Made by a program: the position numbers and the translations under genes
Shown here: positions 56,784 through 64,000 of the stretch, piece by piece
Layout: the number at the start of each line of letters is the position of its first letter
Numbering within the stretch: position 1 is the first letter of the stretch
DNA from: Thermomonas brevis
Lineage (GTDB): Bacteria; Pseudomonadota; Gammaproteobacteria; Xanthomonadales; Xanthomonadaceae
DNA: 64,000 nt
Reading direction: 5' to 3'
Assembly: GCF_014395425.1 (NCBI RefSeq)
Contig: NZ_CP060711.1
Coordinates: 186,001 to 250,000 of the forward strand
The notes under the pieces: generated by a model
Told to the model about the DNA's origin: nothing
The model's database searches: none
What the model saw: the letters and a program-made list of their open reading frames with translations, nothing else

Positions 56784-58118
56784 ATGAGCATCTACACGGA
56801 ACAGGAAGCCAGGGCCATCCTGGACAAGGTCATCGCGCTGTCGAAGGCGGACGAATGCACCGCCACGCTGTCCGGCGGCATCAACGGCAACGTGCGCTTC
56901 GCGCTCAACAACGTGTCCACCGCCGGCGTCGTGGAGGACACCCAGCTGGCCGTGCAGGTGGCCTTCGGCAAGCGCGTGGGCGTGGCGACGGTCAATGCGT
57001 TCGACGATGCCTCGCTTGAACGGGTCGTGCGGCGCGCCGAGGACCTGGCGCGGCTGGCGCCGGAGAACCCGGAGTTCATGCCCGCGGTGCAGAAGCAGAC
57101 CTACAAGCCCAGCCCCACCTTCAGCGAATCCACCGCCGCCATCACCCCGGAGTTCCGCGCCAAGGTGGCCGCCGAGTCGATCGGCCCGTGCAAGCAGGAC
57201 GGCCTGGTCGCCGCGGGCTTCCTCGAGGACGGCCAGAACTTCACCGCCTTCGCCAACAGCAACGGCAACTTCGGCTACCAGCGCGGCACCGGCTTCGACT
57301 ACACCTGCACCGTGCGCACCGCCGACGGCCGCGGCTCGGGCTGGGTGGGCCGCAACCTGAAGGATGCGGCCGACTTCGACACCGGACAGGACATCCGCAC
57401 CGCCATCCGCAAGGCCGCCGCCTCCGTCGATGCCAAGGCGCTCGAACCCGGCAAGTACACCGTGATCCTGGAGCCGGCCGCCGCCGCCGGGCTGATCAGC
57501 TTCATGATGAACTTCTTCGACGCGCGCAGCGCCGACGAGGGCCGCAGCTTCCTGTCGAAGAAGGGCGGCGGCAACAAGCTCGGCGAACTGGTCTACGACC
57601 CGCGCGTGAACATCCACGCCGACCCGTGGAATCCGGAAGCGCCGGTGATGCCCTGGGACGGCGACGGCCTGCCGCGCGAGCGCATGGCCATCATCGAGAA
57701 CGGAAAAATCGCCAACCTCGACTATTCGCGCTACTGGGCGCAGAAGCAGGGCAAGCGCGCCGTCGGTTCGCCGGGCAACCTGCTGATGGCCGGCGGCGAC
57801 AAGTCCACCGCGGAGCTGGTGCGCGGCACGCAGAAGGGCATCCTGGTCACCCGCACCTGGTACATCCGCATGGTCGATCCGCAGACCGTGCTGCTCACCG
57901 GCCTGACCCGCGACGGCACCTTCTACATCGAGAACGGCGAGATCAAGCACCCGGTGAAGAACTTCCGCTTCAACGAGTCGCCGGTGATCATGCTCAACAA
58001 CATCGACGAGCTGGGCAAGCCGGTGCGCGTGGCCGGCGACGAATCCAGCTACGTGATGATGATCCCGCCGATGCGGCTGCGCGATTTCACCTTCACCTCG
58101 CTGTCGGATGCGGTCTGA
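56784..58118 (+). CDS. TldE/PmbA-like partner protein
   Basis: A 444-residue member of the TldD/PmbA family without the HExxxH motif, as expected of the non-catalytic TldE partner. Landmarks: FALNNVSTAGVVEDTQLAVQ, NSNGNFGYQRGTGFDYTCTV, GSPGNLLMAGGDKSTAELVR and ENGEIKHPVKNFRFNESPV. No signal peptide is seen, although its partner has a Tat signal. Either the pair crosses the membrane together by the Tat route, or they act apart. It starts 24 bases after the first gene with AAGGAG nearby. Confidence 0.85.
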   Translation: MSIYTEQEARAILDKVIALSKADECTATLSGGINGNVRFALNNVSTAGVVEDTQLAVQVAFGKRVGVATVNAFDDASLERVVRRAEDLARLAPENPEFMPAVQKQTYKPSPTFSESTAAITPEFRAKVAAESIGPCKQDGLVAAGFLEDGQNFTAFANSNGNFGYQRGTGFDYTCTVRTADGRGSGWVGRNLKDAADFDTGQDIRTAIRKAAASVDAKALEPGKYTVILEPAAAAGLISFMMNFFDARSADEGRSFLSKKGGGNKLGELVYDPRVNIHADPWNPEAPVMPWDGDGLPRERMAIIENGKIANLDYSRYWAQKQGKRAVGSPGNLLMAGGDKSTAELVRGTQKGILVTRTWYIRMVDPQTVLLTGLTRDGTFYIENGEIKHPVKNFRFNESPVIMLNNIDELGKPVRVAGDESSYVMMIPPMRLRDFTFTSLSDAV

Positions 58119-58130
58119 GGGCGGCGGCGG

Positions 58131-58823
58131 GTGAACCGCCGCGACTCCCTGCGCCTGCTGCTGGGCGCGTCGGCGGCCATGCTCCTGCCGCCGGCGCGCG
58201 CTTCCGGCTACGACTTCTGGTTCACCCGCCTGAAGTACGACTCCGGCGACTGGGACGTGGACGCGCGAATGCCGTCCAACCTCATTACCTCGCTGATCGA
58301 CTACACCAGCCTGCGGGTGGACCCGAAGGAACACGTGGTCGCGCTGTCGGACCCGAAGATGCTGCAGGCGCCGTTCTGCTACCTGGCCGGGCACAAGCTG
58401 GTGGAGTTCAATCCGGACGAACGGCGCAACTTCGAACGCTACCTGCGCAACGGCGGCTTCGTGTTCGTGGACGACTGCAACCACGACATCGACGGGCTGT
58501 TCGCCAAGTCCTTCGAGGCGCAGATGGCGTCGATCTTCGGCAAGGCGGCGCTCAGGAAACTGCCGAAGTCGCATCCGCTGTATTCGAGCTTCTTCAAGTT
58601 CCCGGATGGCCCGCCGGCCACGGGGTTCGAACTCAACGGCTGGGGCGACGACCTGGTGCACGACTACCTGCAGGGCATCGAGTTCGGCGGCCGCCTCGGC
58701 CTGCTCTACAGCAACAAGGACTACGGCTGCGAATGGGACTACGACTGGCGCAACAAGCGTTTCCTCGCCGAGGACAACACCCGCTTCGCCGTCAACATCG
58801 TGATGTACGCCCTGCTCTCCTGA
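58131..58823 (+). CDS. DUF4159 protein with Tat-like signal
   Basis: A 230-residue protein started by GTG at 58131. The N-terminus [20 protein letters not shown] is twin-arginine-like. The DUF4159 domain reads [40 protein letters not shown] and [23 protein letters not shown]4159 domains often end BatA/MoxR-type membrane proteins; here it is a free exported protein. It begins 12 bases after the TldE-like gene and 13 bases before moxR. Confidence 0.8.
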   Translation: MNRRDSLRLLLGASAAMLLPPARASGYDFWFTRLKYDSGDWDVDARMPSNLITSLIDYTSLRVDPKEHVVALSDPKMLQAPFCYLAGHKLVEFNPDERRNFERYLRNGGFVFVDDCNHDIDGLFAKSFEAQMASIFGKAALRKLPKSHPLYSSFFKFPDGPPATGFELNGWGDDLVHDYLQGIEFGGRLGLLYSNKDYGCEWDYDWRNKRFLAEDNTRFAVNIVMYALLS

Positions 58824-58836
58824 CCTCGACACCGCC

Positions 58837-59838
58837 ATGAACGCCAACACGAACGAAGCCACACTCCAGCAGCAGATCTACAAGCTGGCGCAGTTGCGCG
58901 CGGCCATCGGGCAGGCCATCGTCGGCCAGGAGGCGGTGGTCGAACAGCTGCTGATCGGCCTGCTCGCCGCTGGCCACTGCCTGCTGGAAGGCGTGCCGGG
59001 CCTGGGCAAGACCTTGCTGGTGCGCTCACTGGGACAGGCGCTGGCGCTGCGGTTCCGGCGCGTGCAGTTCACGCCCGACCTGATGCCCAGCGACATCCTC
59101 GGCACCGAACTGCTGGAGGAAGACCACGGCACCGGCCGGCGCGCCTTCCGCTTCCAGCAGGGACCGGTGTTCACCAACCTGCTGCTGGCCGACGAACTCA
59201 ACCGCACGCCGCCCAAGACCCAAGCGGCGCTGCTGGAGGCGATGGGCGAACGCACCGTCAGCTACGCCGGCGTCACCCATGCCCTGCCCGCGCCGTTCTT
59301 CGTGCTGGCCACGCAGAATCCGCTGGAACAGGCCGGCACCTATCCGCTGCCGGAGGCGCAGCTCGACCGCTTCCTGCTGCACGTGAAGGTGGACTATCCC
59401 GACGAGGCCGAGGAGCGCGCCATCCTGCTCCAGACCACCGGCAGCCACGCCGGCACCGTGCCGGAAGTGATGACGGGCGACGACATCCTGGCCCTGCAAA
59501 CCCTAGTCCGCGACGTCCACGTGGGCCCCGACCTGCTCACCTGGATCACCCGGCTGGTGCGCGCCAGCCGCCCGAACGACGCCGGCGCGCCGGACGCGGT
59601 GCGCCGCTACGTGCGCTGGGGCGCCGGGCCGCGCGCCGGCCAGTCGCTGGTGCTGGCGGCCAAGGCGCGCGCGCTGCTGCACGGCCGGCTCGCCGCCACC
59701 CGCGAGGACGTGGCCGCGCTGGCGGCGCCGGTGATGCGCCATCGCCTGCTGCTGTCGTTCGTCGCCGAAGCCGAACAGCAGCGCGCGGACGACGTGATCG
59801 CCGCGCTGCTGCACGCCGTGCCCTATCCCGCCGCTTGA
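58837..59838 (+). CDS. MoxR-family AAA ATPase
   Basis: A 333-residue AAA+ ATPase of the MoxR type: [20 protein letters not shown], Walker [14 protein letters not shown] (52-59 core), Walker [21 protein letters not shown] and the sensor [20 protein letters not shown]. MoxR proteins act as chaperones for vWA-domain partners and metal-centre assembly. The next gene encodes a DUF58 protein, the usual partner; the stop of this gene overlaps a possible TTG start of it. Confidence 0.92.
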   Translation: MNANTNEATLQQQIYKLAQLRAAIGQAIVGQEAVVEQLLIGLLAAGHCLLEGVPGLGKTLLVRSLGQALALRFRRVQFTPDLMPSDILGTELLEEDHGTGRRAFRFQQGPVFTNLLLADELNRTPPKTQAALLEAMGERTVSYAGVTHALPAPFFVLATQNPLEQAGTYPLPEAQLDRFLLHVKVDYPDEAEERAILLQTTGSHAGTVPEVMTGDDILALQTLVRDVHVGPDLLTWITRLVRASRPNDAGAPDAVRRYVRWGAGPRAGQSLVLAAKARALLHGRLAATREDVAALAAPVMRHRLLLSFVAEAEQQRADDVIAALLHAVPYPAA

Positions 59839-59846
59839 GCCGCCGC

Positions 59847-60734
59847 ATGGCGCATGCGCTGATCCCGCCGGACGTCCGCAGCCGCCTGCGAGGCCTGCGG
59901 CTGGAAGCGCGCCGCGCGATGGGCGGCAACGGCATCGGCGCCCATCGCAGCCGCAGCCGCGGCGCCGGCCTGGAGTTCTCGCAGTACCGCGCGTACGAGC
60001 CGGGCGACGAGCCGCGGCAGATCGACTGGAAGCTGTACGCGCGCTCCGACCGCTTCTTCGTCCGCGAGGCCGAACGCGAAAGCCCGCTGACCGTCTGGTT
60101 GCTGGTCGATGCTTCCGCCTCGATGAACCAGGCCGACCGCGCCGCACCGGATCGGACGCGACTGGACGCGGCCAAGGGCATCGCCGCCTGCGTCGCCGAA
60201 CTGGCGCTGCGGCAGGGCGACCGCTTCGGCCTGGTCGGACTGCGCGAGGACGGCGTGCAGCTGCTGCCGGCCACCCACGGCGCGCGCGGCCGCGACCGGC
60301 TCTGGCTGGCATTGCAGGCGCTGGACGCATACGGCCGCTTTCCCGAGGGCGAGCGCCTGGATCCGGCATGGGAACGCATCGCGGCGCACGACCTGGTTGT
60401 CCTGCTCAGCGACGGTTTCGACGAAGGCGTGGTCGCGCTGGCCGAGCGGCTGGCGGCCGCTGGGCGCGAAGTATTGTTCGTCCAGGTGCTGACGGTGGAG
60501 GAACGCGATTTCCCGTTCGACGGCAGCCACCTGTTCCGCGACCCCGAAACCGGCGACACCCTGCCCGGCGACGGCCGGGCGATGCGCGCCGACTACCTGC
60601 AACGCTTCGCCGACGCGCAACGCGTACTGAATGCACGCCTGGACGCGGCCGGCATCGCGCACGCCCGCCATGTCCTGGACGAACCGCTCGACCAGCCGTT
60701 GCGGGCGCTGTTTTCCCCTGGAGAGCGGACGTGA
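59847..60734 (+). CDS. DUF58 protein
   Basis: A 295-residue soluble protein from the ATG at 59847. The DUF58 core is GAGLEFSQYRAYEPGDEPRQ, IDWKLYARSDRFFVREAE, followed by a vWA-like fold with a MIDAS-type LLVDASASMN. It is the standard partner of MoxR ATPases and is encoded 8 bases after it. Its stop overlaps the start of the BatA-like gene. Confidence 0.9.
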   Translation: MAHALIPPDVRSRLRGLRLEARRAMGGNGIGAHRSRSRGAGLEFSQYRAYEPGDEPRQIDWKLYARSDRFFVREAERESPLTVWLLVDASASMNQADRAAPDRTRLDAAKGIAACVAELALRQGDRFGLVGLREDGVQLLPATHGARGRDRLWLALQALDAYGRFPEGERLDPAWERIAAHDLVVLLSDGFDEGVVALAERLAAAGREVLFVQVLTVEERDFPFDGSHLFRDPETGDTLPGDGRAMRADYLQRFADAQRVLNARLDAAGIAHARHVLDEPLDQPLRALFSPGERT

Positions 60735-61876
60735 GCCTGGGCCTGTTGCTGCCGATGGCGTTGGCGGCGCTGGGCGCGCTGCTGTTGCCGCTGCTGTTGC
60801 ACCTGGCGCGACGCGGCGAATCGCGCACCACCGATTTCGCCGCCCTGCGCTGGTTGCGCGCGACTCCGCGACCGCGCCGGCGGCTGCGCTTCGAGGAGTG
60901 GCCGCTGCTGCTGGTGCGCTTGCTGCTGCTCGCCCTGCTGGCGCTTTGGCTGGCGCGTCCGGTGCTGTACGGCGCGCCCGACCGCCGTCCATTCGTCGCG
61001 ATCATGCCCGGCGTGGACGCCGCCGCGATTGCCGCCCAGCCGCTGCCTGCCGACGCGCGCAGGCACTGGCTGGCGGCGGGCCTGCCCGACCTGACTGCAT
61101 CCCGGCCGATCGCACCGCAGCCCATCGCCAGCCTCTTGCGGGAGATCGATGCGTCGCTTGCGCAGGACGTGCCGCTGATCGTGCTGGCCACGGCGCAGTT
61201 CGAAGGCGCGGACGCGCAGCTGCCACGGCTGTCGCGGAACGTGGACTGGCGCATCGTCGCGGAAACGCCGCCTCCGCCTGCTGCGCCGGAGACACATGCA
61301 CCACGCCTTTACCTGCAGGCGGATCCCGCGCATGCGCCCTCGCTGCGCTATTTCCAGGCAGCTGCGCGCGCATGGCGGTCCGAAGCGCGATCGCTCGCGG
61401 AAGACGAACCGCTGCCGGCGACCGACGCCACCATCATTCGCTTGGCGAGCGGCTCGCTGCCGGCAACGCTGCTGGATTGGATCGAGCGCGGCGGCACCGT
61501 GCTGGCCTCAAGCGACGCCCTCCTGCCAGGCTCACTTAAAACCGTCCCGCTCCCATCGGAGGAAACCGGCACGCCGCTGGCGGAAGGCGGCGCGCTCGGC
61601 CGTGGCCGGCTGCTGCGCTTCCTCCGGCCGGTGCAGCCGAGCGATATGCCGCTGCTGCTGGAATCGCGCTTCCCCCGACGCCTGCAGGAATTGCTGCAAC
61701 CCGCGCGGCAAGCCCCCACCTACGCCGACGCGCGTGCCTATGCGCCGATCGCGGGCGCCCGTTCCCATCCCCAGCCTCCGCGCGAACTGCAACCCTGGCT
61801 GGCGCTGCTGGCCGCCCTCCTGTTCGCGATCGAGCGCTGGCTCGCCACGCGCGCACGGCGCGCAGTCCCGGCATGA
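60731..61876 (+). CDS. BatA-like membrane protein
   Basis: A 381-residue protein starting with GTG at 60731, overlapping the DUF58 stop. The N-terminal BatA region has two helices: LGLLLPMALAALGALLLPLL and LLLVRLLLLALLALWLARPV, with the linking LRWLRATPRPRRRLRFEEWP. The central part is a soluble domain with no intact MIDAS, and a last helix LQPWLALLAALLFAIERWL precedes a basic end. It is the membrane component of the MoxR-DUF58 complex. Confidence 0.82.
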   Translation: MSLGLLLPMALAALGALLLPLLLHLARRGESRTTDFAALRWLRATPRPRRRLRFEEWPLLLVRLLLLALLALWLARPVLYGAPDRRPFVAIMPGVDAAAIAAQPLPADARRHWLAAGLPDLTASRPIAPQPIASLLREIDASLAQDVPLIVLATAQFEGADAQLPRLSRNVDWRIVAETPPPPAAPETHAPRLYLQADPAHAPSLRYFQAAARAWRSEARSLAEDEPLPATDATIIRLASGSLPATLLDWIERGGTVLASSDALLPGSLKTVPLPSEETGTPLAEGGALGRGRLLRFLRPVQPSDMPLLLESRFPRRLQELLQPARQAPTYADARAYAPIAGARSHPQPPRELQPWLALLAALLFAIERWLATRARRAVPA

Positions 61877-64000
61877 ACAACGACGCCCTGCCGCATCGTG
61901 GATGGCGGGCAGCGCGACTGCGCCGCCTCGCCGTGCTTGCCGCATTAGCGTTGCCGTGGCTGGCGGCCATGGCCGTCGTCACGGACCGCATCGGCGGTCG
62001 CGGCCTGGCCGGCATCGCCGTCCTCGCGGGCATGGCTTTCCTCGCCGGCACCGCTTTCCTGCAGTGGCGGCGGCTCGACGCGCGCTGGCTGGTGCACGCC
62101 CTCAACGCGCGTTCCGACATGGAGGACAGTGCCGACCTGCTGGTCGCCGCTGCCACGCCGCTCCAGCGGCTTCAACGCCAACGCCTGCAGCAGCGGCTGG
62201 CCGCGAAGCCTGCCGACCTCCGCACCGCTTGGCCGTGGCGGGGACTCGCCGTGTCCCTGTCGCTTGCGCTGTTTGTGTTGGTCGCCGCCTGCCTGTGGCC
62301 CGCATCGCCGCTGCGGACAACTGCCCCGCATGCCGCATCGATCGGCAACCAAACCAGCGCGCCGATCCGGCTGCTGGCCGCGCGCCTCGACATCCATCCG
62401 CCCGCCTACACCCGCCTGCCCCGGCGCAGCGAATCCATGCTGTCGGTCAAGGCGCCGCAAGGCTCCCGGCTGCACTGGTCGCTGCGGTTATCGGGACGCC
62501 CCGCGAAGGTGGAACTGGCGTTCTTCGACGGACGCAGGCTGCCGCTCCAGCGCGACGGCGAGAACTGGAAAGCCGAACTGCAATTGGACGCCTCCGCGCT
62601 GTACCGCATCGAGATCGACGGCCAAGCGCAGAATGCCGGCAAACCCCATCGGCTCGATGCGTTCGCCGACCGTCCCCCGCAGCTCCGCGTGCTGGCCCCC
62701 ACGCAAAGCCTGACGCTGGCGTCTCCGGAACAGCGCGCCTGGGAACTCGCTTTCGAGGCAGCCGACGACTATGGCGTCGCCGGCAAGGCCACGCTGCGCA
62801 TCACCCTCGCCCAGGGCAGCGGCGAGAACATCACCTTCCACGAGCAAAGCCTCGACCTTCACGGGCAAGGCTCCGCCACGCTGCGCCGCTTTTCGCACCG
62901 CATCGATCTCGCCCAGTTGGGGCTGACGCAGGGCGACGACCTGATCGTGCAGCTGACCGCCGCCGACAACCGCAGCCCGCAGCCGCAATCCGTGCGCAGT
63001 CCCAGCCTGATCCTGCGCCTGCAGGCGCAGCCGGGCAGCGAAAGCACCGGTATCGAAGGCATCGTCAAGCGTGTGCTGCCGGCCTATTTCCGCAGCCAGA
63101 GGCAGATCATCATCGATGCCGAAGCGCTGCAGAAGAAACGCCGCGTGCTGGATGCCGAGCGCTTCCTGCACGACTCCGACGCCATCGGCGTCGACCAGCG
63201 CATCCTGCGCCTGCGCTACGGCCAGTTCCTCGGCGAGGAGGCGGAAGGCGAACCGAAGCTGCCGGTATCCGACGCCACCGGCGATGACGATGACGACGAC
63301 GCATCCGGACACGCAGACCATGGGCATGCGGAGGCGTCCGCGTCCCCGGCCATGGGCCAGGACACCGACGTGCTGGAAGCCTACGGCCATACCCACGACC
63401 ACGCCGAAGCCGCCACCCTGCTCGATCCGGAAACCCGGACCACGCTGAAGCAGGCGCTGGACCAGATGTGGCAATCCGAACTGCAGCTGCGCCAGGGCCA
63501 TCCGGATCGCGCGCTGCCTTACGCCTACAAGGCGCTGGGCTTCATCAAGCAGGTGCAGCAGGCCAGCCGCATCTACCTTGCGCGCGTGGGCACGGAACTG
63601 CCGCCGATCGACGAGAGCCGCCGGCTCGGCGGCAAGCGGGAGGGGCTGGCACCCCGTCCGGATGCGCTGCGTCCGGCAAGCGTGGAGGACGCCGGCATCG
63701 CCGTGCTATGGCGCACGCTGGGCGAGCGGCCTGCCGCCGGCGCCGCCATCGATTTCTCGGCCCTGCAGGCCTGGCTGCGCGAACACCCTGGACGCGCCGC
63801 AGATCCCCTGGCCCTGCAGATCGCCGTCGACGCCGTACAGCGCGAGCCCGGCTGCGGCAACTGCCGCAGCGAGCTGCGCGCCCTGCTCTGGCCGTTGCTG
63901 GCGCAGCCGCCCGCCATGGTGCCAAGGCGCCTGCCCGACGACACATTGGGGCGCCGCTATCTCGATGCGCTGGACGACGGGGGCGGCGATGAACGCCTTT
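61873..64000 (+). CDS. DUF4175-like membrane protein, 3' end outside the window
   Basis: At least 709 codons are open from the ATG at 61873, which overlaps the previous stop, to the window edge. Two N-terminal helices (RLAVLAALALPWLAAMAVVT and LAGIAVLAGMAFLAGTAFL) and a third near LAVSLSLALFVLVAACLW are followed by beta-rich periplasmic repeats (DIHPPAYTRLPRRSES, AADDYGVAGKATLRITLA) and a His/Asp-rich patch (DDDDDDASGHADHGHAEAS). This is the form of DUF4175-type proteins found after MoxR-DUF58-BatA genes. The His/Asp patch could bind cations. Family name is from general form and location. Confidence 0.7.
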   Translation, partial: MNNDALPHRGWRAARLRRLAVLAALALPWLAAMAVVTDRIGGRGLAGIAVLAGMAFLAGTAFLQWRRLDARWLVHALNARSDMEDSADLLVAAATPLQRLQRQRLQQRLAAKPADLRTAWPWRGLAVSLSLALFVLVAACLWPASPLRTTAPHAASIGNQTSAPIRLLAARLDIHPPAYTRLPRRSESMLSVKAPQGSRLHWSLRLSGRPAKVELAFFDGRRLPLQRDGENWKAELQLDASALYRIEIDGQAQNAGKPHRLDAFADRPPQLRVLAPTQSLTLASPEQRAWELAFEAADDYGVAGKATLRITLAQGSGENITFHEQSLDLHGQGSATLRRFSHRIDLAQLGLTQGDDLIVQLTAADNRSPQPQSVRSPSLILRLQAQPGSESTGIEGIVKRVLPAYFRSQRQIIIDAEALQKKRRVLDAERFLHDSDAIGVDQRILRLRYGQFLGEEAEGEPKLPVSDATGDDDDDDASGHADHGHAEASASPAMGQDTDVLEAYGHTHDHAEAATLLDPETRTTLKQALDQMWQSELQLRQGHPDRALPYAYKALGFIKQVQQASRIYLARVGTELPPIDESRRLGGKREGLAPRPDALRPASVEDAGIAVLWRTLGERPAAGAAIDFSALQAWLREHPGRAADPLALQIAVDAVQREPGCGNCRSELRALLWPLLAQPPAMVPRRLPDDTLGRRYLDALDDGGGDERL

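Overview
The window is GC-rich (lower in a few islands) and carries copL, a small regulator of copper operons best known from Xanthomonas and relatives, together with Xanthomonadaceae-style housekeeping genes. I infer a gammaproteobacterium of the Xanthomonadaceae/Lysobacteraceae, with an accessory island at positions 1 to about 48.5 kb joined to ordinary chromosome from about 48.7 kb to the end. No rRNA, tRNA or CRISPR array was seen.

Metal-resistance mosaic (1-29.3 kb). On the left edge lie the start of an outer-membrane efflux gene and a truncated copD fused to a broken XRE-regulator gene. Then come copL-copA-copB with a cytochrome c, an NTF2-like protein and a DUF411 lipoprotein; a MerR regulator with a YHS-domain copper ATPase, an EF-hand protein, a DUF305 protein and a CopL-like protein; a scar that joins a Tn3-type transposase tail to a nadE start; a lead-type module (pbrR, pbrT, pbrA); a CopL-like protein with czcCBA and a PII-like gene; a cation/Ca2+ exchanger, lspA and a dihydrolipoamide dehydrogenase; a mer operon without merA (merR, merT, merP, GDCCVxC protein); and a CusF-like copper lipoprotein. 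MerR-type promoters with long 19-20 bp spacers and dyad operators mark the switch points.

Defence island (29.9-47.8 kb). After a decayed XRE regulator, a TolA-like protein and a RES-domain protein of lower GC, eight tightly packed minus-strand genes run from 43.4 down to 32.4 kb: an AAA ATPase and a subtilisin-like protease (IetAS), a sigma-factor-like protein, an unknown protein, an ImmA/IrrE-UvrD-nuclease-like fusion, a protein with two ubiquitin-like domains fused to an E2, a JAB deubiquitinase fused to an E1, and a DUF6527 protein. This reads as one operon that places a bacterial ubiquitin-like conjugation pathway beside a known anti-phage protease system. Next to it is a divergent tnpS/tnpT pair with a candidate recombination site, the cointegrate-resolution module of Tn4651-type Tn3 transposons, then an XRE regulator with its palindromic operator, three small genes and an SseB-like gene.

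Boundary and chromosome (48.3-64 kb). A XerCD dif-like site at 48537-48564, preceded by five short GGGCG repeats, marks a plausible edge. Beyond it lie a DUF4124 gene, cueR-copA (Cu+ ATPase) divergent from copZ and a second copA-copB pair, both with CueR-type promoters, then tldD/tldE-like genes (the first with a Tat signal), and a DUF4159-MoxR-DUF58-BatA-DUF4175-like operon that runs off the right edge.
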